DNA from: Bufo bufo
Lineage: Eukaryota > Chordata > Amphibia > Anura > Bufonidae
Assembly (NCBI RefSeq): GCF_905171765.1
Contig: NC_053393.1
Coordinates: 186,213,921 to 186,277,920, forward strand
Direction: 5' to 3'
DNA length: 64,000 bases
Part shown: in pieces, positions 20,036-31,180 of the stretch
Layout of the letters: each line of letters begins with the position of its first letter
Position numbering within the stretch: position 1 is the stretch's first letter
Translations under genes and position numbers: made by a program
The notes under the pieces: generated by a model
Database searches by the model: none
The model's input: only the letters and a program-made list of their open reading frames with translations
Told to the model about the DNA's origin: nothing

Positions 20036-20802
20036 TGGGTGGGGGGGATATCTGTGGATGACACTGAGGGGGGGATATCTGTGGATGACACAAAGGGGGG
20101 GGGGATATCTGTGGATGACACTGAGGGGGGATATCTGTGGATGACACTGAGGGGGGGGATATCTGTGGATGACACTGAGAGGGGGGTATATCTGTAGATG
20201 ACACTGAGGGGGGGTATATCTGTAGATGACACTGAGGGGGGGTATATCTGTAGATGACACTGAGGGGGGATATCTGTGGATGACACTGAGGGGGAAATAT
20301 CTGTGGATGACACTGAGGGGGGATATCTGTGGATGACACTGAGGGGGGATATCTGTGGATGACACTGAGGGGGGGTATATCTGTGGATGACACTGAGGGG
20401 GGATATCTGTGGATGACACTGAGAGGGGGGATATCTGTGGATGACACTGAGAGGGGGGGATATCTGTGGATGACACTGAGAGGGGGGATATCTGTGGATG
20501 ACACTGAGGGGGGGATATCTGTGCATGACACTGAGGGGGGGATATCTGTGCATGACACTGAGGGGGGGATATCTGTAGATGACACTGAGGGGGATATCTG
20601 TGGATGACACTGAGGGGGGATATCTGTGGATGACACTGAGGGAGGGGTCTGTGGATGACACTGAGGGGGGGATCTGTGGATGACACTGAGGGGGGGATCT
20701 GTGGATGACACTGAGGGGGGGATCTGTGGATGACACTGAGGGGGGATCTGTGGATGACACTGAGGGGGGGATCTGTGGATGACACTGAGGGGGATCTAGG
20801 GA
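20036..20802. repeat. G-rich minisatellite, ~25-bp unit, about 30 copies
   Basis: Unit ATATCTGTGGATGACACTGA followed by 4-9 G. Unit length varies with the G run and with loss of ATAT in the last units (GATCTGTGGATGACACTGA). Variants with CTGTAGATG and CTGTGCATG are clustered, which indicates local expansion. Long open frames on both strands here are by-products of the repeat. Confidence 0.95.
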
Positions 20803-21083
20803 GGGGGGTGGGGATGTTGGGGTGGGAGCTCTGGAAGGGGTGGGAGGTCCGATAGGTATGTGGGAGTGGGAGATCAGGGAGGGGGGGGCCCATAATTTTT
20901 TTTGCTATGGGGCCTAGTCATTTCTAGCTACGCCCCTGATTGGTAAGATTGGGCAGGCACTGGAGCGATAGAGCGCCCTGCTGTAGGAGAAGCCGGCGGG
21001 AGATGAAAGGAGGAGGGGCCAGCTCCTGGTGGTGTCGGGCACACGGCGCAGACATCAAGGTAGACCTGCAGAAGAAGGTGACA

Positions 21084-21182
21084 GCGCAGTATGTGATGTA
21101 TACATGTGTGTAATGTATGTAGTGCAGTGTGTGATCATCACATACTGCACTACATACATTACACACATGTATACATCACATG
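21084..21182. repeat. Near-perfect 40-bp-arm hairpin
   Basis: TGTGATGTATACATGTGTGT and GTATGTAGTGCAG are followed after a short loop (TGTGTGATCATCACATA) by their exact complement, ending at about 21182. Confidence 0.92.
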
Positions 21183-21820
21183 CCCCCTCACAGTAATAAT
21201 GCCAAGATATGTGCCCTCTTCACAGTAGTAATGCTCACTCGTGCCCCCTCACAGTAGTTATGCCCAGATATGTGCCCCCTCACAGTAATAATGCCAAGAT
21301 ATGTGCCCTCTTCACAGACGTAATGCTCACACATGCCCCCTCACAGTAGTTATGCCCAGATATGTGCCCCCTCACAGTAATAATGCCAAGATATGTGCCC
21401 TCTTCACAGTAGTAATGCTCACTCGTGCCCCCTCACAGTAGTTATGCCCTGATATGTGCCCTCTTCACAGTAGTTATGCCCAGATATGTGCCCCCTCACA
21501 GTAATAATGCCAAGATATGTGCCCTCTTCACAGATGTAATGCTCGCACATGCCCCCTCACAGTAGTTATGCCCAGATATGTGCCCCCTCACAGTAGTTAT
21601 GCCCAGATATGTGCCCCCTCACAGTAGTTATGCCCAGATATGTGCCCTCTTCACAGTAGTTGTGCCCTCCTCACAGTAGTTATGCCCTGATATGTGCCCC
21701 CTCACAGTAGTTATGCCCTGATATGTGTCCCTCACAGTAGTTGTGCCCAGATATGTGCCCCCTCACAGTAGTTATGCCAGATATGTGCCCTCTTCACAGT
21801 AGTAATGCTCACACGTGCCC
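21180..21820. repeat. ~31-bp minisatellite with higher-order pattern
   Basis: Alternating units such as GTGCCCCCTCACAGTAGTTA-TGCCCAGATAT and GTGCCCTCTTCACAGTAGTA-ATGCTCAC, about 20 copies. Blocks of about four units repeat as a group near 21180, 21275 and 21370. Confidence 0.92.
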
Positions 21821-21959
21821 CCCACAGCGTTTGCATTTCTTTCTGGCAAAGCTACCTGGTTCCGGCCCGTGAAATTTATATCAAGTCTAGTGCGGCCCTC
21901 AGATGAAAAATGGTTGGGCACCACTGCCTTAAAGGATCTGCTGCTTCCAAGCTTGTGCT

Positions 21960-22769
21960 ATAGATTATATCACCAAAACAAGAAAAAAAAGGTACTAGAC
22001 CAGAAATGACATATTAAAAATACTATTTTTATTAGTATGCCCTATTAAAAATAGCAATGGAAAAAATGTATACAAATAACACAAAAAGGTGAGCTTGCAT
22101 CAGAAATATACATTTACCATCATACAGATCAAATAGTCCAATAAACAGGCAAGGTAAGCACTAAAAAGCATGCCTGTACAAAAGCAGAGCTCACCCACCA
22201 CACCCGACGTGCTTTTCGCCAAGGGCTTCATCTGGGGGTGGTTGGTGGCTGGACATACTCATATTTAAATAGATAACAAACAATAAAAATGTATCTTCAT
22301 TCATATTTTAATCATGATTATATAACATGCTCCCCCAAGGCATAAAATGGCACTAGTACACTTACAAAGTAACATTACCTGAAACGTGCACGCCAAAAAT
22401 ATATAGCACTAAGGGCAGCGCAGACGCCAGGTGCAGGGCAGAATTGCATAGCGTACCCACACAGCATCCCCACATCATAGCTGCCTTGTGTGCAGGCTAA
22501 ACAAATGTAATACTTATGAATGACCACTAGAGGGCTCACTAAACCAAATAATACCAAATCACCTAAATACATGCAATCACCATAATATATCATATGTAAT
22601 AAATAAGTACTTAATCAAAACCATGATACTTTTAAAATTACAATTAGATCATGATTAGTATTGGATATTTAAACCAATAATAAATACAATTACAATCAAA
22701 TGAACATTAGTCAACACTTCACAAATGCTTAATCAAATCCATTATAAGATGAAGGATACAATTAGATCA
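21960..22769 (-). mobile_element. Penelope-like or related noncoding retroelement segment
   Basis: AT-rich noncoding DNA with one GC-rich block at 22190-22250 that reads on the minus strand as a hammerhead-like motif. Such motifs are characteristic of the terminal repeats of Penelope-like elements (family knowledge). The segment is interrupted at 22770 by a hAT, and similar AT-rich sequence resumes at 28825. No reverse transcriptase or GIY-YIG coding region is seen, so the identification rests on the motif alone. Confidence 0.4.
22196..22245 (-). ncRNA. Degenerate hammerhead-ribozyme-like motif
   Basis: On the minus strand: CCACCCCC, CAGATGA (consensus CTGATGA), a short GCC/GGC helix, GAAA, a tiny third helix, then GTC and GGGTGTGG, which can pair back with the 5' CCACCC. 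The U4-to-A change in the core would be expected to abolish cleavage. The order and spacing match minimal type I hammerheads with a very short helix III. Confidence 0.45.
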
Positions 22770-23839
22770 TAAGTTGAGCGGACACCTGGATGTTCGGGTT
22801 CGACGGGTTCGGCCGAACTTCGGAAAAAAGTTCAAGTTCGGGACCCGAACTCGAACCGAACTTGACCCTGAACCCCATTGAAGTCAATGGGGACCCGAAC
22901 TTTTGAGCACTAAAATGGCTGTAAAAATATCATGGAAAGAGCTAGAGGGCTGCAAATGGCGTCAAAAAGTGGTTAAGGGCATGGCAAGTGCTTTGCAAAC
23001 AAATGTGGATAGGGAAATGACTTAAAATAACATAAAATAAGTAAAAATAAAAAATAATAATCTTGATCTAGGAGGACCAGGTCCATATGGAGAAGGAGAT
23101 TGAGGAGGCGGTGGATGTGGCGGTGTAGGTGGAAGTGGCGGTGGAGGAGGAGGAGGTAGCCTACACTGCTTTTTTGGTTTTAAATTTATTTTTATTTTTT
23201 TAAATTAGGGTACACCCCAAAACATTGGGAAATATAACCCTCCAGTCTTATTAAACACACGTTCAGACAATACACTGGCTGCAGGGCAGGCCAGCACCTC
23301 CAAGGCGTAAAGGGCAAGCTCAGGCCATGTGCCCAATTTGCAGACCCAGAAGTTGCAGGGGCTGACCCCTGTCAGTTAGTTCGTGTAGGCGTGTGCATAC
23401 TTACTGCCCCACCATGTCGCACGTCCCCGTGATGTTCACGATCCAATCTGCTCTATCAACTTTTAGTGTTCTTTTATGCGCCTACCATGGTGATTACAGG
23501 TGGCGGGGAATCAAGGTTCCAGGCCAGAGAGGGAGCGTGAGAAAAAGAGACCAAATTTAAGGGAGATACATTTATTTAAAAAATTTGGAATCAAGAAGAA
23601 ATGTGGGAAAAGTTATTGAGGCGCAAATGTGGGACAAATTACAGAAGCCCAAATGTGGGCCAAAAGAGTCAAGCGGAATGGTGGGAAAAGCTATTGAGGC
23701 GCAAATGTTGGCCAAAAGAGTATAGCGGGAATGTGGGACAAAGTATTGAAGCTTAAATGTGGTACAACTTACTTAAGTTTAAGCATTGAATCAAAGGAGG
23801 TGGCGCAGATCAATTAAAGAAGCATTTCAGAAATTTTAT

Positions 23840-24390
23840 TCCCTCTCACCTATGCAGAGCAGGGGTTTATTCACGTCTAAAATTGTATAATGTCAACCCA
23901 AGAATGTAACAGAAAAATTACAGAACTTAATTAACCTGTCTACTTGGTAGAGCAGGGGTCTATGACAGAAAACAATTGTTTATTGTCACCCGAAAATGTA
24001 AAATATAAATTTGTGAAATTTATTAAGCTGTCAACTAGGTAGAGGAGGGGTATATTACACCCAAAAATTTGTGAATTTGACCATAAAATGTAACTGACAA
24101 ATGTTGTTGTTTTTTTTTACCGGTCTAATAGGTATAGCAGTGGTACTTCAAACCAAAAAATTGGTGAATTTCACCAGAAAATTTAACTGACAAATATATT
24201 TTTTCTGTTAACCGGCTTACTAGGTATAGCAGTGGTACTATACACCCAATAATTGGTAAATTTCACCAGAAAATGTTAATGACAATTATTTTATTTTTTT
24301 AACCGTCATACTAGGTATAGCAATAGTACTATACACCCCAAAAATTGTGAATTTCACCCAAAAATGTAAATGACATGAAATAAAACACGT
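23840..24390. repeat. ~88-bp tandem repeat next to the transposase 3' end
   Basis: The phrase ACTAGGTATAGCAGTGGTAC (with variants ACTTGGTAGAGCAGGGGTCT and CTAGGTAGAGGAGGGGTAT) recurs near 23938, 24045, 24126, 24216 and 24307. Intervening TTTCACCAGAAAATGTAA and ACACCCAAAAATTGTGAA also repeat. It is the 3' noncoding part of the hAT. Confidence 0.85.
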
Positions 24391-24635
24391 ACAAAAAAAA
24401 ATATTGATTTATGAGGTGGAGTTCCGTATGGAGTAGGAGTTTGAGGAGGCGGTGGACGTAGCGGAGTAGGTGGAAACAGCGGGGGAGGAGGACGAGATAG
24501 CCAACACAGGTTTTTGGTTTTAATTTAATTTTGTAAAATTAAGGTACACTCCAAAAGAGTGTGAAATATCCAAAATACAAACATGAGCAATTGCACTGCA
24601 GTATAAAAATGGCTGCTTAGTGCCGGTATACATGT

Positions 24636-27149
24636 CTATCCTGCACAAGGTACGGACAAGTCCTGAGGGATCCATGCCTGGTTCATTTTAATGAACGTGA
24701 GCTTGTCCACATTGGCTGTGGACAGGCAGCTGCGCTTGTCTGTGATGATGCCCCCTGCCGTGCTAAACACACGTTCAGCTAATGCACTGGCTGCAGAGCA
24801 GGCCAGCACCTCCAAGGTGTAAAGGGCAAGCTCAGGCCATGTGCCCAATTTGGAGACCCGGAAGTTGAAGGGGGCAGACCTGTCATTCAGTACGTGTAGG
24901 CGTGTGCACACATACTCCATGTTGGTGAAATGCTGCCTCCTGCTAAGACTTTCCATATCAGCTGGTGGTGCTGGTTGTTGTGGCGTGCTGGCAAAGCTTT
25001 TCCACATTTCGGCCATGCTAACCCTGCCTTATGAGGTGCTGGCGGTGCCCCAGCTGCATTGGCAATCTCTTCCTCATCCTCTGCCTTTGCCTTGTACTTC
25101 CACTGTGCCCCCGCTGTCAGGTGGGAATGCCATCAGCAGCGCATCTACCAGCGTGCGCTTGTACTAGCGTATCTTACGATCACTCTCCAGTGACGGAATT
25201 TAGAACAGTACGTTGTCCTTGTAACAGGGATCCAGCAGCATGGCCACCCAGTAATCAGCACAAGTTAGAATGTGGGCAACTCGGCGGTCGTTGCGGAGAC
25301 ACTGCAGCATGTAATCGCTCATGTGTGCCAGGGCTGCCCAGAGGCATGAAAAGCTGTCCTCTGTGGCAGGTGTATCGGTCTGTGTCCTTTGTATCGCCCC
25401 ATCCACGCACCAGTGATGGCCATGAGCTGGTCTGGGTGCCACCTGCTGTGAACATGGTTCCTCCTCCTGCATCTCCCTCCATCCTCACTCCTCCACTTCC
25501 TCATCCTCCAGAACTGTGCCCTGGCTGGACAATTGTGTACCTTGGTTTGTGGGGTGCAGGAACCCACCCTCGGAGCCACTTGGGAATGACTGGCTGGAAA
25601 CCCTACAAAATGATCCCTCTTCCTCCTCTTCCTCCTGTGCCACATCCTCTTCCATCATCGCCAGGAGCGTTTTTTCGAGGAGGCATAGAAGTGGGATAGT
25701 AACGCTGAGAACGGCGTTATCGCACTGGCCATGTTGGTGGAGTACTCAAAACAGCGCAACAAGGAACACAGGTCTCGCATGGAGGCCCAGTCATTGGTGG
25801 TGAAGTGGTGCTGTTCCGCCGAGCGACTCACTCGTGCATGCTGCAGCTGAAACTCCACTATCGCCTGCTGCTGCTGCTCGCACAGTCTCGGCCAGCATGT
25901 GCAAGGTGGAGTTCCAGCTTGGTGGGCACGTTGCATATTAGGCGTGAGCGGGGAAGGCTGACGTTACGGCTTCAGCGCTGACAGGAAAGCAGCAGCAGGG
26001 TGAGAACGCCGAGAAGCGCACACAGACGGCCTGCCACTTTATGCAGCAGCTCTGACATATCGGGGTAATTTTTAAGGAATCTCTGCACCGCTAAATTCAG
26101 CACATGCGCCAGACAAGGATGTGCGTCAAACCGGCTAGTCCCAGAGCTGCTACAAGATTTCGCCCACTATCGCACACCACCAGGCCGGACTTGAGGCTGA
26201 CTGGCACAACAACTACTCATCGTTCTGTTGCTCAAGGCCCGTCTACAGCTCCTGTGGCGGTGTGGGGTTTGTCCCCCAGAACAGATACATTTTAAAACTG
26301 CCTGCTGTTGTTTACCACCTGGCTGTGCTGAAGTGGTGGTGAAGGTGTTAAGCTGACCGGATGAGGAGCTGATAAGGGATGAGGAAGCAGAGTAGGAGGA
26401 GGAAGAAACAGTAGGCAAACTGAAGGGGCCCTGCAATCCTCGATGGTGGAAGGACATGCGCCAAACTGCTATCCTCCTTCAGGCCCAGCCGCCACCTGCA
26501 GTTTACCCAGGTTGCTGTTATGGAGATATAATGGCCTGACTGTACTTACTGGTCCACGTATCCGTAGTCAGGTGCACCTTGCCACAGATGGCGTGCGCAG
26601 TGGCAAACCTTATTTTGTCCCCTACTTGGTTGTGAAGGGAAGGGATGGCTCGGCTTGAAAAGTAGTGGCGGCTGGGCACGGACGTTACTGTGGACAGCCC
26701 ACCGCCATAAGGCCTTTAAAACTATCCGTCTCCACCAGACAGGAATGACAGCCATTTCAAATGGCAAGTAATTTAGAAATGCTGGCATTCAGTGCTAGGG
26801 ATCGCGGGTGGGTAGGGGGGTACTTTCCTCTTCCTCTCCAGGCGTTTGGGATATGGAGCGCTGAACGCTTCCGGTGTGACATTGTGGAGATGCTTGGTGA
26901 CCCAGTGGTTGGTGTTGCTGGCAGATCCTCTGTTTGTGGGGTGCCAGGTGGCACTGTCACTCCAGAGGTGGATGAAGAGGCGCGAATGCAGCAGAAGAGG
27001 AAAGCAGGAGGAGCCAGAGACCTTTCTTGGTTTTTGAGGTGTCTACTCCACTGCAGCTCGTGCTTTACACTTAAATGCCTGGTCATGCAGGTTGTGCTCA
27101 GGTGAGAACTTTTATGCCTCGCTTCAGGCTCTGATTGCACAGCGTGCAA
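24636..27149 (-). pseudogene. hAT transposase with C-terminal dimerisation domain, frameshifted
   Basis: Homologous to the gene at 7-2426 but including its 3' end. Reading leftwards: BED-finger remnant at about 27149-27040 (CMTRHLSVKHELQWSRHLKN), HPRSLALNASISKLLA at about 26780, segments near 25936-25655 (HHFTTNDWASMRDLCSLLRC), TCADYWVAMLLDPCYKDN near 25230 (Arg replaced by Cys), and the hATC domain at 25016-24636 (WPELALYTLEVLACSAASAL, ERVFSTAGGIITDKRS). Many frame changes separate the pieces. The ORF end after IPQDLSVPCAG is the natural C-terminus. Confidence 0.88.
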
Positions 27150-27589
27150 ACACCTCGTGTCTTGTCGTCAGCACATTGTCTGAGAGAACTGCCACGCCAG
27201 GGAACTCCTTGGAGCTGGCTTTGGTGTGCTCGGTCCCTTGCTGCGGTGGGCAGTAGGAGGCGTACTGTCTAGAGGACGGCCGCTCCGCTTTGCAACCATG
27301 CTCCCTCTTCTGCTGTGCTGGTGGCCTTGTGCGACCACCGCCTCTTCCTCGAACTACATAGGTCACTCGCATGACCTTGATTCCATGTGGGTCGAGGACC
27401 TCATCGTCCTCCACATCATCTTCCACCCCGTCCTTCACCCCTGACTTCCTTGTCGGTCTGCACACTTTAGAAAGCACCAGCCGTTGGCCCTGTGTTGCGT
27501 CATCATTCCGAACGTGCTGCGATGGTCCTCCATTTACTCATGTTGAAAAACAAGTGGTTAGGTATCGGTCTGAACCAGTGTATGCCTGA

Positions 27590-27790
27590 AGTAAAATATA
27601 TCTTTGCACAAAATGGCTGTATTTCAAATGGCTGTATTTCAAATGCCTAATTCAAACCCCTGTATGTAGAGGTAGTATCTCCGAGGGCCTGAACCAGTGT
27701 AGGCTTGCAGTAAATATATCTTTGCACAACATGGCTGTATTTCAATGGCTGTATTTCAAATGCCTGATTCAAACCCCTGTATGTAGGGGG
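27590..27790. repeat. ~120-bp tandem duplication
   Basis: TATATCTTTGCACAAAATGGCTGTATTTC and ATTCAAACCCCTGTATGTAG occur twice, about 120 bp apart, in the hAT 5' noncoding region. Inside each unit ATGGCTGTATTTCAA is itself doubled. Confidence 0.85.
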
Positions 27791-27899
27791 GGGGGGGTGA
27801 CGGTATCATCCGTGTCTCCGTCTAGTATCCCTTCTTCCCATGAAATAGCACAGCCCAAATAATCCACAGAGCAATAAATCGCTATTATCGCTAGTATCC

Positions 27900-28285
27900 G
27901 CCGTATAGGTTTTTGCTAACAGAATATGAAAGCTGTATATATTAAAACTTCAATTTAACCCTTGCAGATCTGGAAAATACAGTTTTTTTTTAAAAACAAA
28001 TAGTGAGTTTTTCAAAAACCTGGAAAATGATCGGTGTATTTCTACTTTTAAATTGCACACTGATAATCCAGATGTTGTAGATTGTCAAAAAAGTCTTTTT
28101 TTTGCTAACAGAAATATGAAAGCTGTATATATTAAACTTGAATTTAACACTTGCAGATCTGGAAAATACAGTTTTTGAAGAAAAAAAAAGTGTGTTTTTA
28201 AAACCCCCAGAAAAATGATGGGTGTATTTCTACCTTAAATTGCACACTGACTAATCCAGATGTTGTAGTTTGCCCCCAAAAAATT
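27900..28285. repeat. ~185-bp tandem duplication
   Basis: GCTAACAGAATATGAAAGCTG at about 27917 recurs at about 28103. Both copies continue with CTTGCAGATCTGGAAAATAC, ATGATSGGTGTATTTCTAC and TTGCACACTGA(C)TAATCCAGATG. Confidence 0.88.
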
Positions 28286-28824
28286 GTGATTTGCAATGTC
28301 CCAAAAGCTCAGATACAGTGCTGGTGCTACTGAGCATGCATAAAATGGCAGCCGCCCGCTGCCACCCACCTAACAGAATTCTAAAAGTTAATATTTTTTG
28401 GTCAATATGCTCAGGGTAGGGTAAAACGATAGTGCCCTGCACCACACAACATTGTCTGTAGATCGCTGAGTTAGATCTCTCCTATGCTCTCCCTGAAATC
28501 ACAAGTCCAGCAGCAACCTCTCCCTACACTTGTAACAGCAGAGTGACGTGCTGCGCTACGTGACTCAAGCTTATATAGAGCCTAGGTCACATGCTGCTCT
28601 GGCCAATCACAGCCATGCCTTAGTAGGCATGGCTGTGATGGCCTCTTGGGGCAAGGTAGTAATGCCGCTAGTTTGATTGGCTGCTGTGCAGCCTTTCAAA
28701 AAGAGCCAAGAAAGTGGCGAACACCGAACCCGAACTTTTACGGAGAATGTTCGGGTCCGGGTCCAAAAAATCCTAAAGTTCGGAACAATCCCGAACTTTA
28801 CAGTTCGGGTTCGCTTCAACCCTA

Positions 28825-29093
28825 GTGACAAGATATGAACCAATGGTGATATAAAATTATATATAACAAATATATATAATATATATACATGCATAATAAT
28901 AGTGAATAGTTACTGTAACCCATAACAAATGTGTATTAAAAAACAATTGACCACTATAACCTCAGAAGAAATATGAATGCATACAATGCCATCAAAAAAA
29001 AAATATATATAATGAACAGTGATTATGCAGAAAAGGCAAATTTAATGCAAAAATTCATCATTCATATCTAATTGAAACCACTAACTTCATTAC
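28825..29093. other. AT-rich noncoding DNA between hAT elements
   Basis: No gene. Includes an ATATATATAA tract near 28860-28885 and a poly(A) run. It may continue the element interrupted at 22770. It ends with TTCATTAC, the left target duplication of the next element. Confidence 0.5.
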
Positions 29094-29247
29094 TAGTGAT
29101 GAGCGTCAGGGGCTATATTTGAATTCGCAATATTTCACTAATATTTTGTAGAATATTCGTCATATATTCACGAATTTCGAGAATTCAAGATTATTTTATT
29201 GGAATGCGAAAAATCGTCAATGTAAAAATTGCGTAATGCAAATTCGT

Positions 29248-29296
29248 ACGCGAAATACAGGCGTGGGTCACTTTGGCTACATTTTTCAAGCTGGTA
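29248..29296. repeat. 49-bp direct repeat, copy 1 of 2
   Basis: ACGCGAAATACAGGCGTGGG continuing through TCACTTTGGCTAC. The second copy is at 30275-30323 with about three mismatches. The pair borders about 978 bp that do not resemble the rest of the hAT. Confidence 0.92.
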
Positions 29297-29622
29297 AATA
29301 ATTAAGGTTAAAACATTGTTACAAAAAATTCATAAACCCAATATAGGGCAACCTATAATGACCCCCTAAAAAATGCCAACTAACTAAGAACAGATAAACC
29401 TACAACGGAAAAAAGAGTCTTAAACGGCAATGTATTCAAAAATGAGAATACATTTTATGGAATGTGCATAAATATAAAAGCATAGAGGGATGACAAAACA
29501 CACACAAAATGTGTGATATCTTCCGGCAGACAGAGTATGCAAAAGCTAATACAGTACAAAGTGAGCACATATGAGGAGAGCCTGCAAAGGTCTAAATACT
29601 ACATAATTTGTAAAGTGTTAAG

Positions 29623-29960
29623 CAGTGATGGCCAGTTCGCATTGTTCGCTCCGAAAACACATGCGGGCTTTCATCTTTTTTACAAGTCCGGCGAGGCACA
29701 GGTAAGCCCTTACCTGTGCCTGTGCGCGAGCCGGTCTGAAAACAAGTGCGGTCAGCGGGGAGCAGGGCAGTTCCGAGATCAGCCACCGGGGGCCTCATCG
29801 GGCTGTTCTCGAACTGCTGCTCCCAGGGGACCGCATTTGTTTTCAGACCAGCTCACGGCACAGGCACAGGTAAGGGCTTACCTGTGCCTCGCCGGACTTG
29901 TGAAAAAAAGATGCAGCCCGCATATGTTCGCGGGCGAACAATGTGAACTGGCCATCACTG
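29623..29960. mobile_element. hAT MITE, 338 bp, nested
   Basis: The inverted ends CAGTGATGGCCAGTTCGCAT (29623) and GTGAACTGGCCATCACTG (ending 29960) are flanked by GTGTTAAG on the left and GTGCTAAG on the right, 7 of 8 matching. The interior is largely palindromic (GGCACAGGTAAGCCCTTACC against GGTAAGGGCTTACCTGTGCC), so the element folds on itself. Confidence 0.88.
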
Positions 29961-30721
29961 GTGCTAAGTGCACAAAGCGTACAACCTACAAGGCAGGAAC
30001 CGATCAAAGATCTATAATGGCACCCACACACGAAGTATATGCATAACAATGAACATGAAGTGGACACATGCAAAAAAGGACTACAAATATCTATGTACTA
30101 GTCAGTAGAAAAGGGCTGAGTGCAGCAACGTGTAGCCTACAGAAGACAGAGACTATTTAGAGTTTTATATAGCGCCCACATTAGATAAAACATATGCACA
30201 TACTATAATGATAGCTACCCATAATAATGCTGTCACCACCAGGAGGACCACACTCCCCAAACGCTAAATTCATAACGCGAAATACAGGCGTGGGTCACTT
30301 TGGCTCCATTTTTCAAACTGGTATAAGTTTCTGAGACTGAGAAAATGGATGGCACGGCAGAACATTAGAATAGCTTTATATGCAGATAGAGTCAAGTGCT
30401 CCAATATATTCGCGATTGCGCTTATCGGCAGCAATTAGAATATTTTTTCGCACTACGTGAAACTTCACATTTAGCAGGTCTGACTAGAGATTACTGATGG
30501 GTGCACTAAGTATTGTTGTAAACTTGACATTGCTTCCTTCTCATTGGCCCACAAGCAAGAAGGCAGAGAGGAATCATGTGTTCAGATGGAAAAAAAAATG
30601 CAGAATATTCGATCTAACGAATATATAGCACTATATTCTAAATATTCGCGAATTCTCAAAGTGGCGATATTCGCGATTAAAATTCGCTATTCAAATATTC
30701 GTGCTCAACACTATTCATTAC

Positions 30722-31180
30722 CACATATAATTTCACAGGCTGGCATCTAAAACGTCGGTCTTAATAAATAACCCCAAATGTTTTTAATATTTCTAGTCAG
30801 GGTAATTTTTTTTTCTTGTTTCGGTGATATGGTTTGCTTTGGTAGGAGTGCGATTATACCGATCGTGGCATCTGTGAGCTTAGGCAAAGGGATGTGGCTC
30901 CCTCTACCCCTCCGAGTGGAGGACCCATGGCAGCTTACCATGGCTGCCATGGCAACCTCCCTGCTTTGCAGTGCACGAAGCACAGCTCAGCTAGGAGCAC
31001 ATGAAAATGCTATTCACCCTAAAAAGATCTCTATTAGGGTAAATAGAACAAGGGATCCCAGATTCTAGCCACCTAAGGGCTGATAAAAGTTGTCACTGTA
31101 AAATTTATATATATATTATAGTTTAAATCATCCCCCTCACCAAATTCTACATTTTAGGTATCAACTCGTCCGAAAATGTC
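30722..31180. repeat. Interspersed repeat piece shared with 56515-56740
   Basis: ACCATGGCAGC/GCTGCCATGG palindromes followed by TATTCACCCTAAAAAGATCT and AGGGTAAATAGAACAAGGG match, with divergence, the block at 56565-56715 (TATTCACCCTGATAGAGATC, AGGGTAAATAGGACAAGGG). No gene. Confidence 0.7.

Larger units (their letters stand above)
19668..21926. mobile_element. Non-autonomous hAT element with perfect 8-bp target duplication
   Basis: Left tip CAGTGATGCCGAACC and right tip GGTTGGGCACCACTG are inverted, and the element is flanked on both sides by CCTTAAAG (19660-19667 and 21927-21934). The 2.26 kb interior has no open transposase. It contains a hairpin (19823-20032), a G-rich minisatellite (20036-20800), another perfect hairpin (21084-21182) and a second minisatellite (21180-21820). 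Confidence 0.92.
22770..28824 (-). mobile_element. hAT DNA transposon, copy 2 (~6 kb)
   Basis: The left tip TAAGTTGAGCGGACACC at 22770 and the right tip ...GGTTCGCTTCAACCCTA at 28824 enclose GTTCGGG/CCCGAAC-rich subterminal regions on both sides (22793-22905 and 28715-28810). Transposase remains lie at 24636-27149 on the minus strand, with minisatellites on both sides. A matching 8-bp target duplication could not be read with confidence. Confidence 0.82.
29094..30713. mobile_element. Composite non-autonomous hAT, perfect TTCATTAC target duplication
   Basis: Left tip TAGTGATGAGCGTCAGG and right tip ...ATTCGTGCTCAACACTA are inverted-type hAT ends. TTCATTAC flanks both sides exactly (29086-29093 and 30714-30721). 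Both ends are rich in AATATTCGCGAATTC-type palindromes. The interior is split by about 1 kb of unrelated sequence bordered by a 49-bp direct repeat, which in turn contains a small hAT MITE. Confidence 0.9.

Noticed and set aside
19987..20893. Open frames of 230-290 codons on the minus strand
   Set aside because: They are read-through of a ~25-bp minisatellite; all three frames are open and the protein is a simple repeat, so no gene is claimed.
23840..24390. Possible CRISPR-like regularly spaced repeats
   Set aside because: The units are contiguous tandem repeats without unique spacers, in a eukaryotic transposon; not a CRISPR array.
22770..28832. 8-bp target duplication for hAT copy 2
   Set aside because: The flanks at the inferred tips (TTAGATCA and GTGACAAG) do not match, so the duplication is not claimed.
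29513..30046. 177-codon plus-strand frame
   Set aside because: It runs straight through a self-complementary hAT MITE into AT-rich DNA, so the frame is accidental.
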